This document shows, in pieces, positions 8,165 through 16,986 of a stretch of DNA of 64,000 nt. Origin of the DNA: Actinomycetes bacterium (GTDB taxonomy: Bacteria; Actinomycetota; Acidimicrobiia; Acidimicrobiales; Acidimicrobiaceae). The notes beneath the pieces were generated by a model that did not search any database, was not told the DNA's origin, and saw nothing but the letters and a program-made list of their open reading frames with translations. Position numbers and translations under genes: made by a program. How positions within the stretch are numbered: the stretch's first letter is position 1; each line of letters begins with the position of its first letter. The stretch covers positions 1 through 64,000 of the forward strand of contig JAKAQR010000001.1 in the NCBI GenBank assembly GCA_021819725.1. Direction: 5' to 3'.

Positions 8165-10168
8165 TTAGGTCGCTGAGACGGTGAGCTTGGTCGCGATATG
8201 GTCTGGCACGGCATCGTAGTGATGGGCTTGCCCCACGAATGAACCAAGGCCATTTGTCATCGCTCGCAGATCGGGGGCGAAGGAGACGAGCTCTGCGGCT
8301 GGTACGTCGGCTTCTATGCTCACCCAGGCGCTATCTGGTGTAGTGGTGTGGAGAATTTTGCCGCGTTTGGAACTGAGATAACCAAGGACATCGCCTTGAT
8401 GTGTTACAGGCGTGGTGACGCAAAGGCGAGTGATCGGCTCAAGTAACTGTGATTGGGCTTGGTTAAGGGCCTCTCGTAGGGCGAGGGATCCGGCCATCTT
8501 AAAGCTCATCTCGGATGAGTCGACACTGTGATATTTGCCATCGATAAGGCGTACGCGTATGTCGGTGATCGGATATCCCATGAGCCCACCAGCCTCCATT
8601 GCCTCAAGAATACCTTTCTCGACCGCGGGAATGAAGTTACGTGGAATGGCACCACCGACAATCTCATCCACGAACTCAAAACCGCTATCACGAGACAGGG
8701 GTTCGACGATGATGGTCGCGACGCCAAATTGGCCATGGCCTCCAGTCTGTTTCTTGTAACGACCCTCCGCCTGCGCGGGTGCACGGAACGTTTCACGATA
8801 CTGGGTGATCGGTTCGTGGGTCTCTATTTTGAACTGCCCACGTCGTTGGATACGTTCAACCGTGATGGCGAGATGGTTGGTCCCAAAACCCTGCACAAGA
8901 AGGCGATGGGTTCCCGGTTCACGGTCGATCGTGATACCTGGATCATCACCGGCAATTTTGAAAAGGTTAGCCGCCAGTCGTTCCTCGTCTTGTGGGGCCT
9001 CGGTCGTAATCGCGACCGTGAACCCTGGTACCGGTGCGGGATGGAGGGTCGGTTGATCGGAGGGCTGTACTCCTCGGGTCAAGAGTGTTCCGACAGGAGC
9101 GGCGAGCTTGGGAACGACGACAAGGTCGCCGGGATCGATCGTGGGTACTTGATGCAGTTCCGATGGGGTGGGCACGAGGAGTTGATGCAGCCGCTCTTCA
9201 TGTCCATCAGCCGACGTGAGCACATCATCTGGGTGCAACGCGGCTCCGAGATTCTTTAGCACGCTCAAGCGCCCGAGATATTGATCCTGGATTGCCGAGA
9301 CAACAAGCACCGACCATCCGGGGTGAGGATGCAACGTCGGTGGGGGCACAAGACTAACGAGTGCGTCCACGAGGTGATGCATACCCACATCCCCCGTTGC
9401 GGAGCCGCAGAGCAGGGGACTGAGGTGGAGGGCTCGCACACTCATCGAGAGGGCACGAGCGAGTTCATCGATCGGCAATTCTTCGCCGGAGAGATAGCGT
9501 TCCATAATTGCATCGTCCTCCTGGACGATTTCATCGAGCAAGGTATCGCGAGCCGTTCGCTCCTGGTCGACGAGGTCCGCAGGAATGCCGATCTCGGATT
9601 CGGTAGTTCCGTGTTCGAGAAAGCCACGATTGGCAATGAGATCGATGACTCCACCGAGGCCATTGCCCTCGGGCAACGGAAGCTCGATGGGGTCGATGTG
9701 TTCGCCGAGCGTCTCGTGTAAGAGGCTGACCGTCTTGGCAAAGGCCTCAGGATCGCGGTCACACTTGTTGATGAAGAGCAGACGTGGCAATTGACGGGTG
9801 TTCAGCAGGTTCCAGAGGAGGAGCAATTCAGGGTTGGTTACCGTCTGTGCATCGATCACCACGAGCGCGGCATCGGCAGCTTCCATGGCGAGTGCGGTGG
9901 TGGCGAAGAATTCGGAGCTGCCAGGGGTGTCGATAAGGTTGATCTTGACGTTCTCGTACTCGGTAGCGATCGTACTTGAGTCTATCGAGTAACCGTGGTT
10001 GATCTCCTCTGGCGTGCGATCGGAGACGGTAGTACCATCCTCGATCCGTCCCTTGTGAGATAATGATCCAGTTCGAAATAGTATCGCTTCTACCAAGCTC
10101 GTCTTGCCGGCACCTGGGGGGCCAACGCAGACGATGGTGCGGATTTGTTCAGTTGGGTAGGCCTTCAC
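8165..10168 (-). CDS. Elongation factor G-like GTPase (EF-G2 / FusA2 type)
   Basis: A translational-GTPase-like protein of 667 residues. G1 is GPPGAGKTS rather than the AHVDHGKTT form of true EF-G; G3 is DTPGSSEF and G4 NKCD. Domains II-V follow, including GRYKKQTGGHGQFGVA, EIVGGAIPRNFIPAVEKGI and the C-terminal EADVPAAELVSFAPDLRAMTNGLGSF. The atypical G1 puts it in the EF-G2 branch found in mycobacteria, whose physiological role is unclear. A longer frame begins at 10276, but AAAGGAGG sits 6-7 bases before the GTG at 10168, which I take as the start. It runs antisense within a plus-strand operon. Confidence 0.88.
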   Translation of the reverse strand: MKAYPTEQIRTIVCVGPPGAGKTSLVEAILFRTGSLSHKGRIEDGTTVSDRTPEEINHGYSIDSSTIATEYENVKINLIDTPGSSEFFATTALAMEAADAALVVIDAQTVTNPELLLLWNLLNTRQLPRLLFINKCDRDPEAFAKTVSLLHETLGEHIDPIELPLPEGNGLGGVIDLIANRGFLEHGTTESEIGIPADLVDQERTARDTLLDEIVQEDDAIMERYLSGEELPIDELARALSMSVRALHLSPLLCGSATGDVGMHHLVDALVSLVPPPTLHPHPGWSVLVVSAIQDQYLGRLSVLKNLGAALHPDDVLTSADGHEERLHQLLVPTPSELHQVPTIDPGDLVVVPKLAAPVGTLLTRGVQPSDQPTLHPAPVPGFTVAITTEAPQDEERLAANLFKIAGDDPGITIDREPGTHRLLVQGFGTNHLAITVERIQRRGQFKIETHEPITQYRETFRAPAQAEGRYKKQTGGHGQFGVATIIVEPLSRDSGFEFVDEIVGGAIPRNFIPAVEKGILEAMEAGGLMGYPITDIRVRLIDGKYHSVDSSEMSFKMAGSLALREALNQAQSQLLEPITRLCVTTPVTHQGDVLGYLSSKRGKILHTTTPDSAWVSIEADVPAAELVSFAPDLRAMTNGLGSFVGQAHHYDAVPDHIATKLTVSAT

Positions 10169-10343
10169 TGGCAGTGCCTCCTTTTGCGTTGGGACGACGC
10201 AAACGTCGTTGTACCCACAGTAGCAGAGCATATGATGGCGTGTGGGGAAGCCAAAAACATCCGTGTATTGCCCCACGGACGCTTATGGGCAGCTAGGATA
10301 GATAAAAAGCTCACTGGGCGTGGCCCACGGAGGTGTAGCTCAA

Positions 10344-11084
10344 GTGTTTGATGGTAATTTTAGAGCTTCGGTTGATCGCCGTACTGCTCCTGTTGGTCGT
10401 TCACTGTCGCGTCTCGGTGTCAGTCCTGACCTCCTTACGGTGATAGGCATCGTCTTCTCGATCGGAGCCGGAGTCGCGGTTGGATTTGGGGAGCTCTATC
10501 TAGGATTTGGGTTGCTCCTGCTCGGCGCGATACCGGATTTGCTTGACGGGCCGGTGGCCAAGGCCGCGCAGACCTCCTCGAGCCGCGGTGCCTTTTTCGA
10601 TTCCTTTGCTGATCGCATCAGTGATCTCGCCATTCTTGGTGGATTGAGTATCTATTTTCTCGGCGTGCACGATGAACTCTTCGCGGTGCTCTCCTTCTTT
10701 GGTTATGGGTTTGCCTCGTTGATCTCGTATCAACGGGCCAAGGCCGAGTCGCTGGGTTTGAGCGGCAAGGGCGGGATTATGGAACGTGCAGAGCGCGTTG
10801 TCCTTCTGCTCTTCGCCCTGTTGATCCATCCCTTGTTGCGTATTGCACTCCTCGTCCTCCTCGTCGGGTCGGTGGTCACCGTGGTGCAGCGTTTCGTCTC
10901 GATTTGGCGCCAGGCTTCGCGTCGACCTGATCGTGTTGCGGCACTGGCACGGATAACAAATCTTCGGCGCGTCAATCGACGTCGGCGTATCCGGTCTCGA
11001 GCGAGCCTCCAACGCTTTTTGCCTGGCGCTACTGGGCGTGCCAGCTTCTCTCGGCGACACTCCGCAGGTCGCAAGCGGGCTTGA
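10344..11084 (+). CDS. pgsA: CDP-alcohol phosphatidyltransferase (phosphatidylinositol-phosphate synthase-like)
   Basis: Membrane enzyme predicted to join CDP-diacylglycerol to inositol phosphate, the first lipid step of PIM synthesis. The CDP-alcohol motif is present as DLLDG-PVAK-x8-G-x3-D-x3-D, with one change: the usual AR is AK. About five or six hydrophobic helices span residues 25-190, followed by an unusually long Arg-rich tail. I chose the GTG at 10344, not 10320, because GGAGG lies 10 bases upstream and FRASVDRRTAPVGRSLSRLGVSPD then matches the family N-terminus. PatA and PimA follow with overlaps, which supports PIP synthase over other CDP-alcohol enzymes. Confidence 0.85.
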   Translation: MFDGNFRASVDRRTAPVGRSLSRLGVSPDLLTVIGIVFSIGAGVAVGFGELYLGFGLLLLGAIPDLLDGPVAKAAQTSSSRGAFFDSFADRISDLAILGGLSIYFLGVHDELFAVLSFFGYGFASLISYQRAKAESLGLSGKGGIMERAERVVLLLFALLIHPLLRIALLVLLVGSVVTVVQRFVSIWRQASRRPDRVAALARITNLRRVNRRRRIRSRASLQRFLPGATGRASFSRRHSAGRKRA

Positions 11085-11977
11085 TTTCGCGAGTACGCCT
11101 TATGCGCACGGCGGTCGTGGTGCTCAATCGCGTTCCACGGGTCCTTGATCCAGTCGTTTGGACGATCGCTGGAGCGACAAGTTATGTGAGCAACCGCCAG
11201 CGGCGCGCGATCGTTCGAGGCAATCAGCGTCTTGCGTTGAGCGCCCGCACTGGGTCGCAGGTAATCGCTCGATCGCGACTCGAGCTGTCTACCTATCGTG
11301 CCTACTATTTTTATGCTCGCTACTGGGTCGAGGTCTTGCGCGTACAATCCCTCGCCCCAGAGGACATCGTGTTAGCGGTCGATCCGGTGCGGGCAGAGGA
11401 CTTCGTGGCACGGCGCATGGCGTCACAGCCCACGATAGCGGTGCTTGCCCATGTTGGTAACTGGGAGTGGGGCGGTGCTTGGGTGTCGTTGGCTTGCAAT
11501 GGCGTCACCGCCGTCGCTGAGGCGCTCGATGATGCTGAAATGACCGATTGGTTCCTCACTGCACGGAGGCGACTTGGCATGGAGATCGTGCTGACCGGTG
11601 GCGACGTTGTCCGTACGCTTTTGAAGGCGTTACGGCAGGGAAAGCTGGTGGCACTGGTCGTCGATCGTGATGTCAGTGGCACGGGTGAGATGGTTGACTT
11701 TCTCGGCACACGTGTGCCCCTCTCGAGCGGTCCTGGAGTCCTAAGTGTCATGAGTGGCGCGCCGATCTACCCAGTAGGAACCTATCAGCGGCGTGGCCGG
11801 CAAGAGGTGCGGTTCTACCCACCGATTGTTCCACCACAGGAGGGGACGAGAGCTGAACGTGTCAGCGCAGTGATGCATCAGGTGGCCAAGGCTCTGGAGG
11901 TCATCGTGACCGAAGAGCCCGGTCAGTGGCACAACTTTCAAAAATACGAGCTTCCAGCCACTCGGGAGTTTGATTGA
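11081..11977 (+). CDS. Phosphatidylinositol mannoside acyltransferase-like (PatA/LpxL family)
   Basis: A lysophospholipid acyltransferase family protein of 298 residues. The motif HVGNWEWGGAW gives the catalytic His and acidic residue of the H-x4-[DE] box; VDRDVSGTGEMVDFLGTRVPLSSGPG resembles the second conserved block of LpxL/PatA enzymes. In PIM synthesis PatA adds palmitate to the mannose of PIM1 or PIM2. It overlaps pgsA by 4 bases at its TTG start and overlaps pimA at its end, as in mycobacteria. An ATG at 11102 is an alternative start. Confidence 0.85.
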   Translation: MISRVRLMRTAVVVLNRVPRVLDPVVWTIAGATSYVSNRQRRAIVRGNQRLALSARTGSQVIARSRLELSTYRAYYFYARYWVEVLRVQSLAPEDIVLAVDPVRAEDFVARRMASQPTIAVLAHVGNWEWGGAWVSLACNGVTAVAEALDDAEMTDWFLTARRRLGMEIVLTGGDVVRTLLKALRQGKLVALVVDRDVSGTGEMVDFLGTRVPLSSGPGVLSVMSGAPIYPVGTYQRRGRQEVRFYPPIVPPQEGTRAERVSAVMHQVAKALEVIVTEEPGQWHNFQKYELPATREFD

Positions 11978-13068
11978 AGGTCGTTGAGATCTCTCCTTAC
12001 GATCTTGGTTCGGTGGGTGGTGTGCAGGCACAGGTGAGCGGCCTCGCGCAAGCCCTTCGGTCACTCCAGTGTGAGGTGGAGATCATCGCACCGGGAGATG
12101 CGGAAGGCGTCAGGGCTTCGCTGGGGCCGGTGTCGCGTTGGCGCGCCAACGGTTCTGTTGCGCCGATTACTCTCTTCCCGCGTATGAGCCAGATCTCTGG
12201 GGTTCTGGAGTGGGCCGACGTGATCCATCTTCATGAACCCTTCGCACCAATGGGTGGGGTCGCCGTCCTTCGCTGGGCCTACACCCATGATGCCCTCGAT
12301 CGTCTCTGGGTGACCTTCCATCGAGATGGAGTCTCTCAGGGTTACCGCCGCTGGGCGCAGTGGTGGGCCTACCTCTTACCACGATCGGATCATCAGATTG
12401 CGGTTTCGCCGTTTGCTGCGCGCACCGCCGAGATCGTTGCCGGTGTTGACCCATACCAGATCCCCAATGGTGTCACACTCGATAACAGCCTCACTCGCAC
12501 CCAAGAGGAGCGCAAGCCAAGTGACGGGAGCGCCGTTCGGTGCGCTGAGGCGGGATACCGCGTACTGTTTGTAGGACGCCATGAGGAACGAAAGGGTCTC
12601 GAAGTCGCTCTCCAAGCACTCACCTCGCTCGACTTGACGGTGCGCCTGATCGTGGTCGGTAGTGGTCCGCTCACGGAGGCCTTACAGGCGCGGTATCCCG
12701 ACAGGAGAGTTGATTGGTTGGGCAGGGTCGACCAGACCACACTCATGACGCTTTATCGGAGTGTCGATGTGGTGGTGGCGCCCTCTTTAGCGGGTGAATC
12801 CTTTGGAGTCGTGCTGTTAGAGGCGATGGCAAACGGTGCTGTGGTGGTCGCGAGCGATATTCCGGCTTACCGATGGCTCAGTTGCCAGGGATCCTCAGCG
12901 GTGCTTGTTCCTCCCCGGGATGCTGATGCACTCGCCATGGCACTACGTAACGTGTTGACGGACCCCGCACTCAGGGGCAATTTGCGCGAGCGCGCGTTCG
13001 AACAGGTACGCTCCTTCTCATTCGATACCCTCGCTGAGCGGTACCTGCAGTTGTTTGTCGCTCCATGA
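11974..13068 (+). CDS. pimA: Phosphatidylinositol alpha-mannosyltransferase (PimA-like, GT4)
   Basis: GDP-mannose-dependent transfer of the first mannose to phosphatidylinositol at the inner face of the membrane. The protein has 364 residues and a GT-B fold. The N-terminus VVEISPYDLGSVGGVQAQVSGLAQAL is the PimA acceptor-side loop; VLFVGRHEERKGLEVAL and ESFGVVLLEAMANGAVVVASDIPAYRWL are the donor site with the E-x7-E motif. It overlaps patA by 4 bases, and gene order supports the assignment. About 150 bases follow before the next gene. Confidence 0.87.
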   Translation: MKVVEISPYDLGSVGGVQAQVSGLAQALRSLQCEVEIIAPGDAEGVRASLGPVSRWRANGSVAPITLFPRMSQISGVLEWADVIHLHEPFAPMGGVAVLRWAYTHDALDRLWVTFHRDGVSQGYRRWAQWWAYLLPRSDHQIAVSPFAARTAEIVAGVDPYQIPNGVTLDNSLTRTQEERKPSDGSAVRCAEAGYRVLFVGRHEERKGLEVALQALTSLDLTVRLIVVGSGPLTEALQARYPDRRVDWLGRVDQTTLMTLYRSVDVVVAPSLAGESFGVVLLEAMANGAVVVASDIPAYRWLSCQGSSAVLVPPRDADALAMALRNVLTDPALRGNLRERAFEQVRSFSFDTLAERYLQLFVAP

Positions 13069-13216
13069 TCGATGCGATCAAGGTGATGGAGAACCGAACG
13101 CGGGCGCGGCGCTACGGCTGGACACTTTTGGGGCATCACCATTGGTGAGCTGGTAGATTGATAGAGGAACGTACAACTGCGACGTAACGATAACGAGTTG
13201 AGATCGTGAGGTAGAA

Positions 13217-14020
13217 GTGGCAATGAGTTCGGATTCTATGAGCATTTGGGGCTATGACACGCCAAATGTTCGTTCGGCGCGGGTGAGACAGGTGATTGTC
13301 CGACTTGTCGCGGCCTGGTTAGTGGCGGGTGGGATCGCTGTCATTGTACTGACGCTCGCGTTTGGGCTGACGGGGATCCTCCCCGTAGCGGTGACGATTG
13401 TGGCCGGTGTGATCATCGGACTCCTGATCACGGCCGTAGCTACGGTCATTGGGCCGGCTCGTCTTGGTCGACGATTACCGTGGGTTGAGCCGGAGGCAGC
13501 GGATCGCAGGCGGATCGACACCCTCCTCTCAGGCCTGGGGTTCCAGCTTGGGATTCCGGTCTGCCGTGTTGCAGTCGTTGCCTATCCAATGGTCAATGCC
13601 GCGGTGCTTGGGCGTAAGGAACCAGTCGTCGTCATCACGACTGGTGCACTTCGTGAACTGGAGACCATCGAGTTGGAGGCGTTGCTCGCCCGCCAACTTG
13701 GAGAGCTCCGACTTGGATTGGTTGGCCTGAATTCGCTAGTGGCCTACTGGGATCAGGTGTTTCATCGCGCTGGGCGCCAACTCAGCGATTGGCAACGGGC
13801 CGAGGCGGTGCTACTGGATCGACTTGGCGTTTCAGTTACACGCTATCCACCTGCCATGGCAGCGGTGCTGGAGAAAGCACTCGCGAGTCGGTCGGTGCCA
13901 GCGACGAGCCTCCCGGCATGGCTGTGGCTCTGTCCGGTTGGCGTCGAGGACCTTGAGTCGGACCTCGCACTTCGTGAGCAACTGCTGCTCGATGAGGTCT
14001 GGACGATAGGTGCATCTTAG
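13217..14020 (+). CDS. Membrane protein with a degenerate M48 (HtpX-like) peptidase domain
   Basis: A 267-residue protein with two adjacent hydrophobic helices (about 30-80), then a domain that follows the M48 metallopeptidase pattern: GIPVCRVAVVAYPMVNAAVLG, VVVITTGALREL and ELEALLARQLGELRLGLVG. In active members the last block contains HExxH; here the equivalent positions read RQLGE, so both zinc-binding His residues and the catalytic Glu are missing. I infer a pseudo-protease. The GTG at 13217 has GTGAGG 5 bases upstream; an ATG at 13223 is possible. It lies alone between pimA and pdxS, in the same direction. Confidence 0.72.
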   Translation: MAMSSDSMSIWGYDTPNVRSARVRQVIVRLVAAWLVAGGIAVIVLTLAFGLTGILPVAVTIVAGVIIGLLITAVATVIGPARLGRRLPWVEPEAADRRRIDTLLSGLGFQLGIPVCRVAVVAYPMVNAAVLGRKEPVVVITTGALRELETIELEALLARQLGELRLGLVGLNSLVAYWDQVFHRAGRQLSDWQRAEAVLLDRLGVSVTRYPPAMAAVLEKALASRSVPATSLPAWLWLCPVGVEDLESDLALREQLLLDEVWTIGAS

Positions 14021-14037
14021 CGGTTTTGTAATGGAAC

Positions 14038-14061
14038 GTACTAGGCTGTGTACTAGGACGT
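14038..14061 (+). repeat. Tandem 12-bp repeat just upstream of pdxS
   Basis: GTACTAGGCTGT at 14038-14049 is followed directly by GTACTAGGACGT at 14050-14061 (10 of 12 identical). The array ends 4 bases before the GAGGAGG ribosome-binding site of pdxS, so it lies in the promoter or 5' untranslated region. Such direct repeats can be sites for a regulator, but none is known here. Confidence 0.55.
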
Positions 14062-14077
14062 AATTGAGGAGGCGACG

Positions 14078-14965
14078 GTGGCTGAGTTGACAGAGGGTAC
14101 TGCCAGGGTGAAGCGTGGGCTCGCGGAGATGTTGCGCGGTGGCGTCATCATGGACGTCGTCAACGCCGAACAGGCGAAGATTGCTGAGGATGCCGGCGCG
14201 GTTGCAGTAATGGCACTCGAACGGGTTCCCGCTGACATTCGTCGTGATGGTGGTGTTGCGCGTATGAGCGATCCAGCATTAATTCGCGAGATCCAAGATA
14301 CCGTCACGATTCCTGTGATGGCAAAGGTGCGGATCGGCCACTTTGCTGAAGCACAGATGCTAGAGGCGATGGAGGTCGACTATATCGACGAGAGTGAGGT
14401 ACTCACCCCCGCAGATGAAAGCTATCATGTCGATAAGTGGGCCTTTCAAGTGCCGTTTGTTTGTGGTGCGACAAACCTCGGTGAGGCGTTACGGCGTATC
14501 GCAGAGGGGGCGGCTCTTATCCGCTCAAAGGGTGAGGCTGGTACCGGCAACGTGGTGGAGGCCGTCCGCCATCTGCGCTCGATCACCTCGGATCTTCGTG
14601 CCATCGCGACAGCATCGGAGCAGGAACTCTTTGGTTGGGCGAAGAAGCTCTCCGCACCCTATGAGCTTGTCGCCGAGATTCATGCCAACGGCGGTCACCT
14701 CCCCGTACCCCTGTTTTGTGCTGGAGGAATCGCAACACCAGCCGATGCGAGTTTGGTGATGCAACTAGGGGCTGAGGCGAATTTCGTTGGATCGGGTATC
14801 TTCAAGAGCGGTGACCCGGCAAAGCGGGCACGAGCGATCGTTGAGGCAACCACGCATTTCCAAGATCCAAAGGTGTTGATTCGCGTCTCCGAGCATCTTG
14901 GTGAGGCGATGGTTGGTATCGAGATGGACGCTCTTGACCAGCACATGGCTGACCGAGGTTGGTAG
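14078..14965 (+). CDS. pdxS: Pyridoxal 5'-phosphate synthase, synthase subunit PdxS
   Basis: Condenses ribose 5-phosphate, glyceraldehyde 3-phosphate and ammonia into PLP. The 295-residue (beta-alpha)8 barrel carries [55 protein letters not shown] and [13 protein letters not shown], with the Schiff-base lysines, and ends with [13 protein letters not shown] for the phosphate site. The GTG start has GAGGAGG 5 bases upstream. pdxT follows after 12 bases; together they form the 12+12 PLP synthase complex. Confidence 0.97.
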   Translation: MAELTEGTARVKRGLAEMLRGGVIMDVVNAEQAKIAEDAGAVAVMALERVPADIRRDGGVARMSDPALIREIQDTVTIPVMAKVRIGHFAEAQMLEAMEVDYIDESEVLTPADESYHVDKWAFQVPFVCGATNLGEALRRIAEGAALIRSKGEAGTGNVVEAVRHLRSITSDLRAIATASEQELFGWAKKLSAPYELVAEIHANGGHLPVPLFCAGGIATPADASLVMQLGAEANFVGSGIFKSGDPAKRARAIVEATTHFQDPKVLIRVSEHLGEAMVGIEMDALDQHMADRGW

Positions 14966-14977
14966 GAGGGTCGGTCT

Positions 14978-15571
14978 TTGCTGCGGATCGGAGTGATTGC
15001 CCTCCAGGGTGATTTCCGCGAGCACCTTGCTATGGTCGCCATGCTGGGTTGGCAAGGTGTAGCCGTCAAGGAACCGAGTCAGTTGCTCGGGCTCGATGGA
15101 TTGGTATTTCCCGGTGGCGAGTCCACCACGCAGTGCATCCTGAGTGAAGCGAGTGGTCTGCGTCAGCCGCTCACAGCAGAGGTGCAGTCTGGGCTTCCGG
15201 TCTTGGGCACCTGCGCAGGTTTGATCATGTTGGCCCGAACCATCATCGGTGGGCGCCAAGATCAGTGGAGCTATGGAGCCCTCGACGTGACGGTGCTTCG
15301 TAACGGTTTTGGTCGGCAGGTACGTTCGTTCGAGGCCGATCTCGCCGTTTCTGGGCTTGACACTCCCATGCGTGCAATCTTTATCCGAGCGCCAGTCATC
15401 ACCGAGATGGGTGAAAAGGTTGAGACCCTCGCCGCAGTGGAGTATCGATTCGTCGACGGTACGAGTCGGGAGGTCCCGGTTGTGGTCGCTAGCGGATCCA
15501 TCGTTGCAACCTCGTTTCATCCAGAGGTATCGCAGGATCCACGTTTACACGAGTTGGCCTTCACCCGTTAG
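14978..15571 (+). CDS. pdxT: Pyridoxal 5'-phosphate synthase, glutaminase subunit PdxT
   Basis: Class I glutamine amidotransferase of 197 residues that supplies ammonia to PdxS. IGVIALQGDFREHLAMV opens the fold, FPGGESTTQ is the oxyanion loop, GTCAGLIML has the nucleophile Cys, and TSFHPEVSQD has the catalytic His and Glu. The start is TTG at 14978 with TAGGAGGG upstream. It is almost certainly co-transcribed with pdxS, and yebC follows after 55 bases. Confidence 0.95.
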   Translation: MLRIGVIALQGDFREHLAMVAMLGWQGVAVKEPSQLLGLDGLVFPGGESTTQCILSEASGLRQPLTAEVQSGLPVLGTCAGLIMLARTIIGGRQDQWSYGALDVTVLRNGFGRQVRSFEADLAVSGLDTPMRAIFIRAPVITEMGEKVETLAAVEYRFVDGTSREVPVVVASGSIVATSFHPEVSQDPRLHELAFTR

Positions 15572-15626
15572 GCCCAGCGACGGTTGGGTGGTATCGTGAG
15601 TACGTTGGAACGAAGAGAGGTAATAC

Positions 15627-16376
15627 ATGTCGGGTCACTCCAAGTGGGCGACGATCAAGCACAAAAAGGGCGCACAGGATAAGGCGCGCGGAAAACTCTT
15701 TGCTAAGTTGATTCGTCAAATTGAGGTAGCCGCACGAGAGGGTGGTGGCGATCTGAGCGCGAACGCCAATCTCCGCGGCATGGTCCAAAAGGCTCGTGAC
15801 AACTCTGTCCCCGCAGCGACCATCGATCGCGCCATTAAACGAGGGACGGGCGAGCTCGAAGGGGTCCGATATGAGGCGATTACCTACGAGGGCTACGGTC
15901 CAGGTGGTATCGCAGTGATGGTGGAGTGTCTCAGCGACAACCGTAATCGTACCGGTGCCGACGTTCGATCAGCCTTCTCGAAGTCCGGTGGTTCCTTGGC
16001 GGAACCGGGAGCGGTCAATTGGCAGTTTTCGCGTAAAGCGGTGATGCACGTCGATGGTGCTGCCCCGGAGGAAGAGTTGATGCTCGCTGTCCTCGCTGGC
16101 GGTGGTGAGGATCTGACCCGTATCGAAGATGAATGGCAGATTACCGGGCCCCCGGCGTCACTGGTTGAGTTGAAGGCGGCGATCGAGGAGGCGGGATGTA
16201 CGATCCATTCGGCCGAAGTAGAGTTGGTGCCGCAGTCGACGATTGCCATCGATGACGCTGGTGACGCGAGGAAGGTGCTCCGGCTCATCGATGCCCTTGA
16301 GGATCTCGATGATGTGCAGAATGTGATTGCAAACTTCGATATCCCAGATGAATTTTTTGAGGAGCTTGAGGACTAA
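15627..16376 (+). CDS. yebC: YebC/PmpR/TACO1 family protein
   Basis: A 249-residue protein with the invariant N-terminus MSGHSKWATIKHKKGAQD and KLFAKLIRQIEVAAREGGGD, YEGYGPGGIAVMVECLSDNRNRT, and an acidic tail ending NFDIPDEFFEELED. Family members have been described as DNA-binding regulators and as ribosome-associated factors relieving stalls at proline stretches; sequence alone does not choose. Its place just before ruvC-ruvA-ruvB is conserved across many bacteria, here with a peroxiredoxin in between. Confidence 0.93.
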   Translation: MSGHSKWATIKHKKGAQDKARGKLFAKLIRQIEVAAREGGGDLSANANLRGMVQKARDNSVPAATIDRAIKRGTGELEGVRYEAITYEGYGPGGIAVMVECLSDNRNRTGADVRSAFSKSGGSLAEPGAVNWQFSRKAVMHVDGAAPEEELMLAVLAGGGEDLTRIEDEWQITGPPASLVELKAAIEEAGCTIHSAEVELVPQSTIAIDDAGDARKVLRLIDALEDLDDVQNVIANFDIPDEFFEELED

Positions 16377-16835
16377 GTGCCCGAGTTGCAGCTGGGCGAT
16401 CTTGCTCCAGAGTTCAATCTGATCGGTACGGGTGACCGATGGTATGCACTGGAAGGGTTCTTAGGTCATCCGGTGGTGCTCGCGTTTTATCCTGATGACT
16501 TTTCGCCTGTCTGTACCACGCAGCTACGTGCCTACTCGGCTAATATCGACGATTTTACCCAACTTGGTGCGGTGATGCTGGGTATCTCCCCACAGACGTT
16601 GAGCTCGCATGAATCCTTCAAGGACCGGCTCGGAATCCGTTTCCCACTCCTGTCCGACCGTGAGCGCACGGTGGCCAAGGCGTATGGGGTGTTGGGTCCG
16701 CTTGGGTTCTATCGTCGTTCTGTCTTTGTCCTCGATCGCGAGCTCCACATTGTCTATCGTCATGTTTCACGAGCGGGTCTCACGTTCCGGAGCTCTGACG
16801 AGCTGCTACAGGCGGTGCAAAAGGCGGTTGCCTAG
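16377..16835 (+). CDS. Peroxiredoxin (AhpC/TSA, Bcp-like)
   Basis: Thiol peroxidase of 152 residues. The active-site block YPDDFSPVCTTQLRAY holds the peroxidatic Cys with the Pro and Thr that form the site; GISPQTLSSHESF and FPLLSDRERTVAKAYGVLGPLGFYRRSVFVLD follow. No Cys appears five residues after the first, and no clear resolving Cys is present, suggesting a 1-Cys mechanism in which mycothiol or another thiol may resolve it (inference). The GTG start follows the yebC stop with no gap, so the two are translationally linked. Confidence 0.88.
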   Translation: MPELQLGDLAPEFNLIGTGDRWYALEGFLGHPVVLAFYPDDFSPVCTTQLRAYSANIDDFTQLGAVMLGISPQTLSSHESFKDRLGIRFPLLSDRERTVAKAYGVLGPLGFYRRSVFVLDRELHIVYRHVSRAGLTFRSSDELLQAVQKAVA

Positions 16836-16986
16836 CGGGGTTGGCGCTATTTCGGGCCGCCAGGGAACGGATGGGCGATCATATGTATTAGTTTGGAGGA
16901 ATGCACAGTGGAATCGCCGCACGGAGGGCTTTGGGCATTGCCTTGGCCGCTCTGCCAGTAGGGTCCATGCCGCATGCCTCCGCGGG

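Noticed and set aside
8528..9259. 243-residue plus-strand frame
   Set aside because: It lies wholly antisense to the EF-G2 gene, whose GTPase motifs are unambiguous.
10169..10276. 36-residue N-terminal extension of the EF-G2 protein
   Set aside because: The extension does not resemble a translational GTPase start, and AAAGGAGG correctly spaced before GTG 10168 marks the real start.
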